From contig JAGFMI010000020.1 in assembly GCA_021030905.1 (NCBI GenBank), forward strand, positions 124,001 through 188,000: a DNA stretch of 64,000 nt. Direction: 5' to 3'. Positions 35,758 through 47,038 of the stretch are shown piece after piece. The position numbers and the translations under genes were made by a program. Every line of letters begins with the position of its first letter. The first letter of the stretch is position 1. This DNA is from Pyrenula massariospora. Taxonomy: Eukaryota > Ascomycota > Eurotiomycetes > Pyrenulales > Pyrenulaceae. Under the pieces are notes generated by a model that ran no database searches, was not told the origin of the DNA, and saw nothing but the letters and a program-made list of their open reading frames with translations.

Positions 35758-36479
35758 ATCCTTCTTTCGTGTCGAGAGTTGGTGCAACTCGCTCAGAGCT
35801 TGCACGTCTTACATGTAGGCCAGACTTCATTGTTCAGCTATGGCAGCTGGGACCGAGCCGTTCGGAATATGCTCGGTCGCCTTGCGGCGGTTGCTTGTTT
35901 CAAGCATGGACTGAGCAGCTCTCTGTGGAACATGCCGATGGAGCCGAGCAGTCTCATTACCCGTTGACCGCGTGAACTGAAAAGGGCAGCGCCATTTCGG
36001 TGGTTATCCGGCGGAGCTCGTTCGAGAGTGCCAGGTGCGGATCGCTTCGGCCCATCGGCTCAATCAACACGAACCACTGCGCACCCATCGCGCGGCCGCG
36101 GTCTCTGGTTGGATCCCTGATCTAATCGGCATCATACTATGTATGAAGGCGCAGTTGAAAAATCTTAGATTGCAGATCACACAGTTATCAGTGGAGCGAC
36201 GGTTGCGGAGGTGTGGGTGAGACCCGGGCACGGGCCGGGTAACTTGTTTCCATTGCGGGAGCCCCTTGACCGTAGCTCCGGCCGAATGCCGGGAAGAGAT
36301 ACGTACCCGCATACCACTTATGTCTTTCGCCTATAATATGACCTCAACGCGGCTCGTAATGATCGAGCCACGAAGTAGAAGTATAATTAGCCCGCAATGA
36401 GAGGTTGTTGGAATTGTCTCACTCGAGCATCAACTTCGTAGCTTCCCGTGGACTTCGCTTACATTACCCAGGAACTCTT
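35758..36479. promoter_or_regulatory. shared divergent promoter region
   Basis: The 722 bp between the start codons of the minus-strand methyltransferase and the plus-strand adenylating enzyme. It includes GC palindromic patches such as GCGCGGCCGCGG near 36080-36100 and CCCGGGCACGGGCCGGG near 36222-36239. These could be binding sites for a pathway regulator, but no specific factor can be named. No coding gene was supported within it. Confidence 0.45.
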
Positions 36480-38265
36480 ATGATAGATGATGAAGTAGTC
36501 ACGATCTATTCGGAGCCAAAGACCTCCAGTATGAAGAAAGAGATAGAGTACGGCCGGAAGCTCTTGCCCGCAATCATCGACGAGAGAGCAAGGCAGACAC
36601 CAAGCCGAGTTCTCTTGTCCTTGGCCAGCACGGCCAACATGGAAGATGGCTTCGAAGATTTGTCGTATGGACGTTTTGCCCAGGCGATTGATCGGTGTGC
36701 ATTCTGGCTTGAGAAAACAATTGGTAAGCACGAAGAAACGACACAAGCTAAGCTCGTCTTTGCCAGTCTCCCACGCCACGACCTTCGTGCTATCCTGCTG
36801 ATTATGGCGGCGCCTAAGACCGGTCACCAGGTATGTAGATTGGAACGACCAACAAACTGTTCGTCCAGGCTAGTCGCGACGCTAACTGTTCAAGATGTAC
36901 TGGAGTCAGCCATTTGGTGCAGTGGAAGACATTCTCGCCGCACTTTACCACATGGGCTGTGATACGTTCTTGAAGCCGACACCTTGCCCGGAAGCCATCG
37001 AGGAGGTCTTGAAACAACATCCTCTACCAACCTTCAACATTCCCACTCTTGACACATGGCTAAAACCCGAGTACGATCACGATGCCAAAGCCTACCCATA
37101 TGAAGCCGGTCTGGAAGAGGCTGGCCACCGACCATTCAATGTCTTCCAAACATCTGGAACAACGGGCGATCCAAAGCCAATCATTGTCAGGAACGGTGCA
37201 GCGTCTAAGATGGACATCTTCAAGAAATTGCCAAGCCTAGGAGAGCGACCACATCTTATCGCCCGTTTTAAAGGTCAGCGAGTTCTGTCAACATTTGGAT
37301 GGTACCAGTATGCCGGATTTCTCCTCAGCTTGATCGGCGTCGTCCTATACGAATATGTCGGGGTCATGGCACCTGAGGTGCACGACTGGTCCGGTGAGCT
37401 GATGGTGGCCGCAATCCAGCACGGAAACGTACATTCATGTCTGGTCTATCCAGCCCTATGTGTGGACCTAGCCGCAGATGACCGAAAGCTACAAAAGGTC
37501 AAGCGCCTGGACTGGCTGGTCTTCGGTGGCTCCTCCATCCCTTTCTGGGCAGGGGAGAAGCTCGTACAGTACACCAAGGTCGGGCAAATCTTTGGCTCGA
37601 CCGAGGCCGGCATCTTTCCGCTGGATGGTCCTGATAAGCCCGAAGAATGGCCGTATCTTCGTCTCGCCCCTCAAAGTGGAGCAAAGTTCCGCCCTTTTCT
37701 TGACCAGTATTCTCATCTGACTATTATTCGGGAGAAAGAGCTGGAGTCATGGCAGCCTGTGTTTGTAAATTTTCCTGATCTTTATGAGTGGACCACTGGC
37801 GATTTATTCAGTCCTCATCCTTCCGAATCCGACCTTTGGCTTCCTGCTGGCCGAGTCGTCGATCTCTTCACGATCCCAGATGGAAGACAGTTCAATCCTG
37901 TCCCCATAGAAGTTGGCCTTGGCGAAGATCCCTTGATCTTGATGGCGATGGTCTGTGGGTTGGGCCCTACGGGAAAACTGGTCCTGCTGCTAACACCCCG
38001 AGCACCTCTCGTCGAGGGAGAAAAGCCTGCGGCTTTCATTGATCATGTGTGGCCAGCTATAAAGCACAGCTTTGACACCAATGGCCCCTATTGGGTACAG
38101 GAAATGCTGGATAAGAACTTCATCAGTATTACGCCGCCAACATGCCCGATCCAAAGAACTGGGGCGAAATGGAATGTCAATCGCAGAAAGACGATTGCTC
38201 TGCATGGTGAGATGCTCAAAGAAGCGTATGGACCTATCAGCTATCCTTACCGCGGGATCGCTTAA
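36480..38265 (+). CDS. stand-alone adenylating enzyme (NRPS-like A domain / acyl-AMP ligase)
   Basis: Two exons, 36480-36830 and 36895-38265, with a phase-0 intron give 573 aa. The N-terminus 'GRKLLPAIIDERARQTPSRV' closely parallels the start of the NRPS-like reductase in this window, so the two A domains belong to one family. ATP-binding 'FQTSGTTGDPKP' is near 201-212. 'FGSTEAGIFPL', 'WTTGDLF' and 'GRVVDLFTIPDGRQFNPVPIE' follow, and a terminal Lys occurs in 'RTGAKWNVNRRKT'. It ends about 25 residues later with no carrier or reductase domain. It could activate an acid for transfer by another enzyme, or it may be a truncated A-T-R protein. An inverted-repeat element starts immediately after the stop codon. 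Confidence 0.82.
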
Positions 38266-38299
38266 GCTCATATCTAGAAGGCGTGTAGCTCATATCTAG
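38265..38299. repeat. 13-bp direct repeat at the stop codon
   Basis: AGCTCATATCTAG occurs at 38265-38277, beginning on the last base of the TAA stop codon, and again at 38287-38299. It marks the left edge of the repeat-rich stretch that follows and might be a target-site duplication or footprint; that is inference. Confidence 0.45.
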
Positions 38300-38349
38300 G
38301 ACGAGGAACACCAGCAAGGTTAGGTAGAAAAGAAGAGGGCCGCCCTGCT

Positions 38350-38693
38350 GGATATTAGCCGGCCGCAATTTGTTGAGCCGTATTATTATTTTGACTCTCG
38401 TACGGCTAAATCTCAGTATTCTGAAGCGCAACTAGGACCATTTAAGCTCTCCATAAGTTAGCAGCGAGCTCTCTGCCCCTTCGTAGCTATCCCATCGACT
38501 GGTAACAATGTCGACGGTTTTGGGGGGCCAATGACGGCATTTCCATCCTCCCTGTTGTGATCGGCGCCGGGGGATGGAAATGCCGTCATTGGCCCCAAAA
38601 AACCGTCGACATTGTTACCAGTCGATGGGATATACGCCTCAAAGTGCCTGCGCGGCTTCCCTTTCAAATTTGGCCTGCAGCCGGCTAATATCC
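38350..38693. repeat. outer inverted repeat of the 38.3-38.8 kb element
   Basis: GGATATTAGCCGGC at 38350-38363 is repeated inverted at 38680-38693. Similarity continues on both outer sides (AAGAGG...CTGC/CTTGC) and inward to AATTTG. A third fragment, GGCTAATATC, lies at 38769-38778. With the inner hairpin this looks like a small non-coding transposable element or nested element remnant. Confidence 0.5.
38488..38632. repeat. near-perfect 61-bp inverted repeat (hairpin)
   Basis: Left arm 38488-38548 (starts TATCCCATCGACTGG, ends TTTCCATCC) and right arm 38572-38632 are exact reverse complements except for two adjacent positions inside a T/G run. The spacer is 23 bp. An RNA across it would form a very long stable hairpin. 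Near identity of the arms implies recent origin or gene-conversion maintenance. There is no coding capacity. Confidence 0.9.
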
Positions 38694-38699
38694 GGCAAG

Positions 38700-41600
38700 G
38701 CAGCCATCCTCTTTCCCCACCAGCTGCCAGCGAGAGGCCGAAGTTTACGCTAAACCTAATATATACAGGGCTAATATCAGCGCTTTGCCTTTTTTTTCCC
38801 CCAATGCTATCACGCTATCCTACACGAATCTCGAAGTTACGAGCATTGCTCACGGCCACAAGAAGCTCGACTGCTGTGAAGGTCCGTCGACGGCGTTGAC
38901 GTAGACCTGAGACGCGTCGGTCAATACATCAACCTCTGTAATCGCGACTTTGTCGACGCGGCTTGCTATGAGCGCGTTACCAGGGTACAGCAGCCAGTTT
39001 CGCCTTCCCAAGGGAGAGGGAAGCAGTGTCCTCAATCAATTACTTCTGTCCAATCGTGGTTCCTTAGATTTTCGAACGGCCAGGATCATATTCGTAATCC
39101 ACCCCATGAAAATTCAAACATATAAGTGGAGACAACAATCGATCCCATCTCGAGAACGCTAACCAAAATGAGCCGCTATATCACAAGCAGAATGTCATGA
39201 CTTGCGCAGTAACGTTCTGCATGCTGAGAAAAACAGAAAAGCTGGAAGATCTTGGTATCACGAAATGGAACTTACTCTAGGATGTTCGTTCTCTGTTAGT
39301 TTTACTGCTTTCTGGTTTCTCTGTTAGTCTTTTCTCGGCTGTTCATAGAGAAAAAAAAATCACCGTGTGCGGCTGCATGATGCGTCACCCTCACGAAACA
39401 ATCCCATTGCCCACCGTCCGCCCCGTCTCTTTATCTGCATCTTCTCAAGGCCGTGGTCCTCGACCCAAACAAAGAAACAGCTTCCCATCAACAAAGCCTC
39501 TTGAACCCTCTATTGCCATCTCACCTTGCTCTATTGCCATATACGCCCCTTCCCCTTCCCTCCTACTCCCCTACATAACGACAGCTCAAACACATCCTTA
39601 CCCTAAGCCAGTCCCTCGAGACTCAAAAACAAAACATCCCCCCATTCGCAGCGCAGCCTCCGCAACCTAGCCTATCAACCACATCCGAGCCATTCCTAAT
39701 GCCTCCAACACCCAAAATGAACCCACTTGCCCTCAACCCCCCGAGCCCTACAGCCCTAAACCCCCATACCTCACCCAAAACAACCCACCCTACGCGCAGT
39801 ACAAACCCCCGGTCGACCTGCGAAGCTCCCATCGACGCCCTACTCGCAGAGCTGCAGTCTCCTCCTCGCTCCATGGAAGCGGACACGAGGCGATTCAGTG
39901 TAATACTGAGGGGCGTGGAATCTGAGGGGGAACGGCGAGAGGCAAGGAGGGAGGAGTGGGCGAGGACGAGGGAAGGGTTGGAGGATGGTGGTAAGGAGGG
40001 GTTTTGGTGTTTTGGGGGTCGATGATGGGTAAGTGGTTGTGAGAGGGACGCTGGACGTACCTTGAAGGGAAGAGTTTGAGATTCGAGGCTTGAAATGACC
40101 GTGCTCGCTTGAATGGTGAGTCTGGACTTGGCAATCTTCGCGAGAGCTATTGGTAGGGTGCTAAGTTGGGAAACTTCGATTACAACTCATTGTCGAAGTT
40201 GTGCTTTTTGGCTCGATAGACTGACAGGGAAGGCGCTTGGAATTGTGAGTTCGTGATCTGGTTATCCCGGATTTATTCTATGCACAATTGAATCAAGGGC
40301 AGCTAAGCAGAGCAGGAGTTGTGTTAAACGAGCCATCAATAGCCCAGGAAGCTAAGTTTCAGGCTTGGCGCGCCTTGCAATCCCATAGCTGCATTGAATA
40401 CCCTGAACGATTTTTCTCCTCCGTCGCTGTTCACATTGTCGCATGTTTGAGGTCCCACAGTATTTTCCTTCACCTTCCCAAGAATAGTCTGACGCAAGCA
40501 ATGCTAGCTTTCAAATTCTTCCATGTGGTCTGGAAACGACTTGATGGACCTGAATCTGGCGTTTCTGGTATAGTAAGCAGTCTACGGAGTCCAAAACAAC
40601 CCTCTTAGGGCCGCTTGACACAGCAACGTGATCCCCCTTTTAGATGAGTCTGATTTCGCTATTGTCTTAATTAACTTACTATTCGTCTTCAGAATCACAT
40701 TACGCATCCTTAGTAGATACGCTTGCTGCAGATGAAACGGTCGCAGACACTGCTTTGAAAAGCGTCACAGGTAGGGGAATTGTTGGAACTTTATTTACTC
40801 TTCTATTTTGAATAGAACTCTGACATGTGAGGCCTTAGTCCAAAAAATATTGAAGGAGTTACAACCTAGACCCAGTAGCGATATCTGGAGGACTTTGCTC
40901 GAGCCAAGAACTCAACGTGGCAGATGCAGGATTGAGAGCTATTTTCAGGGAGGAATTGTCGATGAGCCGCCTTTGCGGTCCCAATGAGCATCGCACAGCA
41001 CCATCAATCACCCATTTTAGACAAACTTGACTGACTTCTTTTGAGCGATGCAGGTGAACAAACGGAGGAACAGCAAACTGTTAGACAAGGAAAAGGTCGC
41101 CCCACCCGGGACAATTTAGCGTACTTGATATAAGGAAACGTCCTTACGGCTTTGAACTCAGTGTCGCGGGTAAAGGAATCCCCTCGCCATTCCGACAGCT
41201 CTCGTGGGGAGGCTGTTCATCCCTTTGAAACTTTTGATAGCGTATGAAATAGACTACTTGGTAACAGAAGTCGTGGCCCTCCATCCAGGCTCTTCAGGCC
41301 GATTATGAGCCGGTAGGGAAGTCACGATTTCTATCAGCCAGCCTCGTATGGGGTTCAGAGGACCTTTGAAGATCTGCTCGGCAAACCTTCCTTGCCAAAG
41401 GTCTGCTTTGTTTTAAGCCGAACGGCCCGCGGGAAGGCCCGCTGGGGCTTCCCCGCATCTCGACAAGACTAATCGCAGCGAATAAATGTTAAAGGACTGC
41501 TTCGGTAGCCCAGGGATCGTAAACTCGCATCGAATGGGCACAGAGCCGCACCGTAAGTAGAACAACAATAAGGCTAGAACAAGCTGAACGGTAACACGAC

Positions 41601-41991
41601 CAGGATACAAGTCAGCAAAACCTACCTTTGCATGTGCATACATGACTTCTTGCTCTCTCTCCAATAAGACGACTTTCATCTGGTCAGCTGTCCGGTTGGA
41701 GCTGAAATTCCGGATTACTTCCCCTGCGATAGCCAATTGCCAAAGGCGCCACTGGCCCTCGTTGCCTTTTGAACGTCTCCAATTTGCGACGTTGGATTCT
41801 TGCTTTCGGAGTGGCGGGGACAAGGTCAGGGAAAGGCTGCCAAGGGCTGTTTCGACAATTTGATGCACAACAAGAAGATCCTTACGTCTTTTTATTCAGT
41901 CACACACATCGGAAGGTAGTCATGAGGGCGCAAGCAGCCTCCTAACACCGTGTATCAGACTGATTGCCATGATGAGGTACTGTCTCCAAAA
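38700..41991. other. 3.3-kb gene-poor region
   Basis: Only one weak small-protein candidate (39699-40025) is listed from this stretch. A minus-strand frame at 41413-41868 and a plus-strand frame at 40288-40608 have no recognisable domains. A pyrimidine- and C-rich stretch runs from about 39400 to 39830. Confidence 0.4.
39699..40025 (+). CDS. possible small disordered protein (low confidence)
   Basis: An uninterrupted 108-codon frame. The N-terminal half is Pro/Asn/Thr/Ser-rich. It is followed by a plausible amphipathic stretch 'APIDALLAELQSPPRSMEAD' and an Arg/Glu-rich C-terminus. No family is recognised. The C-rich base composition can create such open frames by chance, so it may not be a gene. 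Confidence 0.25.
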   Translation: MPPTPKMNPLALNPPSPTALNPHTSPKTTHPTRSTNPRSTCEAPIDALLAELQSPPRSMEADTRRFSVILRGVESEGERREARREEWARTREGLEDGGKEGFWCFGGR

Positions 41992-43365
41992 ATGTATCTT
42001 CTGCATACCACATCATTGGAGCTCCAGGAATTCCAACCTAACATGGTTCCGGAATATGCTATCCTTTCCCACACGTGGGGAAAAGGGGAAGCGTCCCTTC
42101 AAGATCTCAAGACCGGCAGTTGGCGCTCTCTATCGTCTTCGACAAAGATTTCCGGGATGTGCTCCTTGGCCCGAAAGCAAAACCATGAGTATATTTGGAT
42201 AGATACATGCTGCATCGACAAAACGAGCAGCGCAGAGCTATCCGAAGCCATTAATTCCATGTTTGCTTGGTATCAAAATGCTGTCATATGCTACGCTTAC
42301 CTAAGCGATGTTCCCTCCGACTCCGCGGTCATGGCGCTTCCGCCCCATCCTCCCAACTCGCCTTTTCGACGGAGCCGGTGGTTCACACGCGGTTGGACCC
42401 TGCAGGAACTTCTCGCACCAGAGGAAGTAGTGTTCCTCGACCAGGAGTTCCAGCGCATTGGACTGAGAAGCCACCTGCAGAACGTGCTTTCCCAGATTAC
42501 AGGCATATCACTTGGTTACTTGAAAGCGCACGGCGATGCAAGGCTGGCTAGTGTTGCACAGAAAATGTCTTGGGCTTCCCGTAGGGAGACGACAAGACCA
42601 GAAGACCAAGCCTACTCTTTGATAGGTACTCAGATCTCTTATCGCACGGACAATAGAATAGAAACTGACAGTGGACAAGGCCTTTTTGGTGCCAACATGC
42701 CCCTTCTCTACGGCGAAGGTCTCAAGAACGCCTTTATCAGACTGCAACTAGAAATCATGGCGCGCTCCGATGACGAGTCAATATTTGCCTGGGATTGGGC
42801 CACTGCCCGAGAGTCACCTCCAAAGAGCATGCTCGCAGAGTCCCCCCGATGCTTCGCAAACTCTTTTCAGGTAGTGCGACCCGAGCAGCCGCATATGTTC
42901 GATTTATACAGACCACCCTACTCTATGACCAACAAGGGTCTTCGCATCGAGACATATCTATGGCAAGGCGCTTTAACCGGTACCGCTGCAACAGACGTAG
43001 GCTGGAAACCTCTCCAGCGGCACGAAAATTCGTCTACGAATGATGATTCCACTAAGGTAATCCTAATGCCGCTGAACTGCACTGCGCGGCTGGAGACCGG
43101 CGATCATTGTCTTGCAGTCCCCCTGGAAAGGACTAAAGTCAACCATCCAGTTTCAGGAGGCAGACGACATTTCTACACCAGGTCGTCGACCGTGTACGAG
43201 TACCGAAGGTGCCATCCTTGGCTAGTCGGGTATGACGCAGGTCCATCCTGTCAACACAGCGCCGCATTGGATAACATCCGACGTAGCGCGGGCAATAAAC
43301 GATTTGGCCTAAGCGCTTTGGCCCAGAATGGCAGGGAGGTCATTTTCGTCCGGCAATTTCAATGA
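41992..43365 (+). CDS. HET-domain protein (heterokaryon incompatibility)
   Basis: Two exons, 41992-42625 and 42680-43365, give 439 aa. The 54-nt intron has no stop, but removing it turns the sequence into the expected 'AYSLIG-LFGANMPLLYGEG'. The HET domain is complete: 'YAILSHTWG' (about 22-30), 'IWIDTCCIDK', 'SRWFTRGWTLQELLAP' and 'RPEDQAYSLIG'. HET proteins trigger self/non-self recognition and cell death after hyphal fusion in filamentous ascomycetes. The protein is of the short class (HET domain plus a C-terminal region of unknown fold) with no visible NACHT, WD40 or ankyrin repeats. It stands alone in a gene-poor stretch outside the metabolite cluster. Confidence 0.9.
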   Translation: MYLLHTTSLELQEFQPNMVPEYAILSHTWGKGEASLQDLKTGSWRSLSSSTKISGMCSLARKQNHEYIWIDTCCIDKTSSAELSEAINSMFAWYQNAVICYAYLSDVPSDSAVMALPPHPPNSPFRRSRWFTRGWTLQELLAPEEVVFLDQEFQRIGLRSHLQNVLSQITGISLGYLKAHGDARLASVAQKMSWASRRETTRPEDQAYSLIGTQISYRTDNRIETDSGQGLFGANMPLLYGEGLKNAFIRLQLEIMARSDDESIFAWDWATARESPPKSMLAESPRCFANSFQVVRPEQPHMFDLYRPPYSMTNKGLRIETYLWQGALTGTAATDVGWKPLQRHENSSTNDDSTKVILMPLNCTARLETGDHCLAVPLERTKVNHPVSGGRRHFYTRSSTVYEYRRCHPWLVGYDAGPSCQHSAALDNIRRSAGNKRFGLSALAQNGREVIFVRQFQ

Positions 43366-46300
43366 TGAGCTTTGGATACTTTATCTTGTTCGTTCATCAG
43401 CAACTCGATCTCCATGTCCACGATAGCTCCCGCCCTGCCAGGACAATCCATGATCTTACCGAGAGCTGTGTGGAAGTTGGGTCTCAGAGCCATGTTCGTC
43501 GTCTCAAATTCAGCTAAATGCTGCATCATTTTCTCCAGATAAGCCGATCTATACGCAGCCTCCATACCATGAATTTCTCAACCGCTTGTAGATCTTTTCC
43601 ATCACTTCTAAGATGCATTCAAAATTATCTTGTTGTCTACTCGCTGCTAAGTCTGGAAATTATTCGCTAAATAGCGATAGGACGCTGGGTCTTGAAATAG
43701 CAGTCGGAACGCACAACCACAAGACGACCCGAATCGGGATTCTGCAACATGATAGCCGAAGAAAGTTCCTGAACTATATTTATTAGAGAGGTTGATTAAC
43801 AGACTCTGATATAATCATTGGGATGCTATTTTGTTCTGGATATGTACTAACACTAAAGTTCCCGAAATTCACACTTGGCTTGGTGCAATGGTGTAACACG
43901 CAGGGACACTTGGTAGGCGCTCATAGGGCACATTTCGAGCCCTTCAGTACGTAGGAGACCTAGGTGTGATCCTCAGAGCTGGGAAGAATTTCGCACTATA
44001 TTTATCTTATTTTCCTGGGAGGTTGGGCTGCACGTTTATTCTACTGTAACTCTGCATTTACCAGACGACTGGATATAACGGTAGTTGGAGGCTTGCTTGG
44101 ATGGATCAGATCATTGAAGGATACACCATGAGACCCAGCCTTTCTCATGTGCTTCACTCTCAAGCGCGGTATTTGATATAGAGTTTCTCCGTGCTAAAAG
44201 ACTCTACCTCCTGCTCATTGCGTATGCGCGCTACTTACGAAGAGAGAAAACTCTCAACTATGTCAAAAGTCTGTTTTTCTTATTGTCGTCTTCATGTACT
44301 TGTTCAAAAGTTTTATCACGGCTGCAAGATCCTCTCTCTTCCACAAATATCGTCCCATCCAATTGACATCTCTCATGCTGTGAAAAAGGGTGAGATACTC
44401 GTACACGAACAGCGCCCCAGTGGCTGGCAATAAACAAAGGTTTTAAAATTGTGCGAAAAATGCTTCGTCCATCGACTACTCAGCTCAAGACTCATCGCTT
44501 GGGCTGGATAGCTTTAACATGCTTGCGACTGACACCAAAAGCTTGCTCGAGAATACGAAATATCCTATTTAGTAGCTATTCGAGGACACGGAGAGACATA
44601 TTGGACGCGAGAATGGAGCAAAAAAAGACCTGCTACGAAGTCCGCTGTATAGTCAGCGCGTCAAGTCAAAGGAGGACTTCGAACAATCTCTGCACAAAAT
44701 GACGGAAGGCCATATTGGAAAGTGGAGAAAAACGATCTCGGGAGAAACTACGACTTGCCTTTGGAGTCGACAGGAATTGCGTCATCGAAAATTGAAGACC
44801 ATAATATTAGCGTCCACTGTTGGAAAACCAAGGTTATATAATACAAGAGGTATAAGAGCTGTAACGGTCATAATGGCCGAGTACGGCTTTCAACATCCAC
44901 CAGGAAAGTTGATAAGACAAGAATATCATGGCCGTCAAAGATATTTCAGAAGCTAATCAGAGCGCGATCTAAATGATTACTGATCCATAGGAAACTGTTT
45001 CAGAACTTTTTGTCGAAAGCAAGTCCTTGGACTTTGAACTGCAAGGAGCTCTCTTGCATTTTTTGTGTTGAACGCCTTCACAAATTGTATATCCAACATT
45101 TGTTAAAACCATCGTTCTCACTTTCTACCTCGTCTTAGAGAAGTAAAGTCTAGAGAAAAGAAATCAATGGTGCCGGCGCAATCACCAACAATTACGCTGT
45201 CGAATGTGGACCAGTGATAATTCTTTTATACTTTGAACTTCCGCGTCAAGTGGCAAGCTAAGTATCAGTAATGTAGCTTCTTTGAACTTGGGCTTTCAAT
45301 TCACGAGGGATCGAGAGAATGAGATCGCCCCAAGCGCTTTTTGCCAAGATGTTCAAAGTAAGTACGCATGCGGTGACACTATGAAACGGTTGCGCCCCCA
45401 CGATGGGAGATCTACAACGAAAGGCAACAAGAGATCCGGCCCCGAGGGCGCATACACGTGCGATGTGTCGCTCGTGGATCTGGAAGACAAACTTCTTTAG
45501 GTAATCACATCATCGTCGAGAAAGTTGGTACTACATGACAGCCTATTTGATTTCCAGCAGGTCCTCTGTAATATTAGTTTTCAAGCATATATATTTCAGA
45601 ATTGGTTGAGTAAGCCCACTATTAAGCCTGTACGTGAATTTAAGGCACGATGTGGCTATGGGGGCTGCTAAAACTCAATAGGGCTATGGCCATGGTGCTT
45701 GCCATGGACTTGTGTTTTCCGTGCACGGCCCACTTGGGTCTGTGTCAACTACAACCGCAAGTGAGCTTCGGCATTTCCCGCTTCATTGCTCATATACACT
45801 ATTTCACAGTGCACTAACGGACAAGGACCGGGATCTCATGCACAGTTACGGTCAATCATAAACCAGACCCTTCACAAGACTAACTGTACGTCAAAATCTC
45901 TCGTTATGAACGCTTGCTTGGACTTACAGCTGGATTTCCGCAACGGATGGGCTTTTTGCTTTGCAGTCTGGTGCTATTTCTGCTTCCCACTATTCTCTAC
46001 TGCGACTCGCTCCGGTGCCTGCTTAGTGGTAGGTCTGGCACGACCACGCTCAATTTTGCCCGAGTCACGGCACACTGATACCAGCCCGTATGTCCTACCC
46101 GCTCAGGTACATCTCCATTTCTTCCACTAGGACCTTTATACTTGGCACCAGAGGCCACCAAAATGTTCCAAATTCCCCCAACAACATTCTGATATAGAGA
46201 GTACCATGCTATCGCTGACGACCAATGGTCTTCCCTGCACATTGAGATTTCACTAGTTGGGTTCTAATGGTATTGCGCCTCATCACAATCATGGCTGAGA

Positions 46301-47038
46301 AGTCGCTGCTTGGCACATGTGTGGCGTATCTCCGCCCTACCGCAGGTGGTACGAGAAGCATCAATCCTTACAAAATCATGAGAGGCTCATTTTGTTAGGA
46401 TATGGCTCCTAATAGGCCTGAAAGGGCTTCTCTCTCAATTGATTGATGTATACGTGCTTGGTTGACTAGGTCTAATGTACAGAGAGCTCTCAAAGGCTTT
46501 AGAGCTGTGCCTCTTGGCATTACGTCAACCCTTCCTTCCTCACACATTTGTTGGCTTGCGAGAATTCGTTCATCTGCACAACGCTACTTTCCTTCTTAAG
46601 ACGTTGTTGGACTCTTGTTTTGTCTCTCCTTTCTCATTAAAAACATACCTTGGCTACTCTGTAGGCTTGGGTAGTAACATCTTTCCAGTGTTGGCATTCT
46701 GTATTTCCAAAAGTTGTCGTGATACTATATATTTCCTCCTGAGCCCACAAATATTGGATCGCCAGTATGTCAATCTTGTTCAGCTTCAATCGAAAAGTAC
46801 CCAGTCTATTTCTCGCGGACGGGAGCAGGCTGTTTCTTTCCAATATCCGACATGTTTTACATCAAATGTATTTCATTAGCGTTGTCCTTCGCAAGTGCGT
46901 TAAAACCAATCTTTGCCACTTCAGTGTCTCATAGTACTATAAGGTCTCTTGCAAGTATTACCCCAAGACGTTCAACCAACAAGTATTTCCCATGCTTTCA
47001 CGGCAAGAGCGCTCACTGAATATTCTAACTAGCCTCCA
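43366..47038. other. 3.7-kb region without a supported gene
   Basis: Short plus-strand frames at 44191-44433, 44451-44702 and 44699-44956 follow one another and change frame, which could be remains of a decayed gene. None has a recognisable domain. A 68-codon minus-strand frame overlaps the end of the HET gene (43359-43565). AT-biased sequence is common. Confidence 0.4.

Noticed and set aside
41413-41868. 151-codon minus-strand frame upstream of the HET gene
   Set aside because: No recognisable family. A possible intron at AAAG|GTAGG does not lead to a convincing second exon.
43359-43565. 68-codon minus-strand frame overlapping the HET gene end
   Set aside because: Too short and antisense to a real gene; upstream stop close by; no homology recognised.
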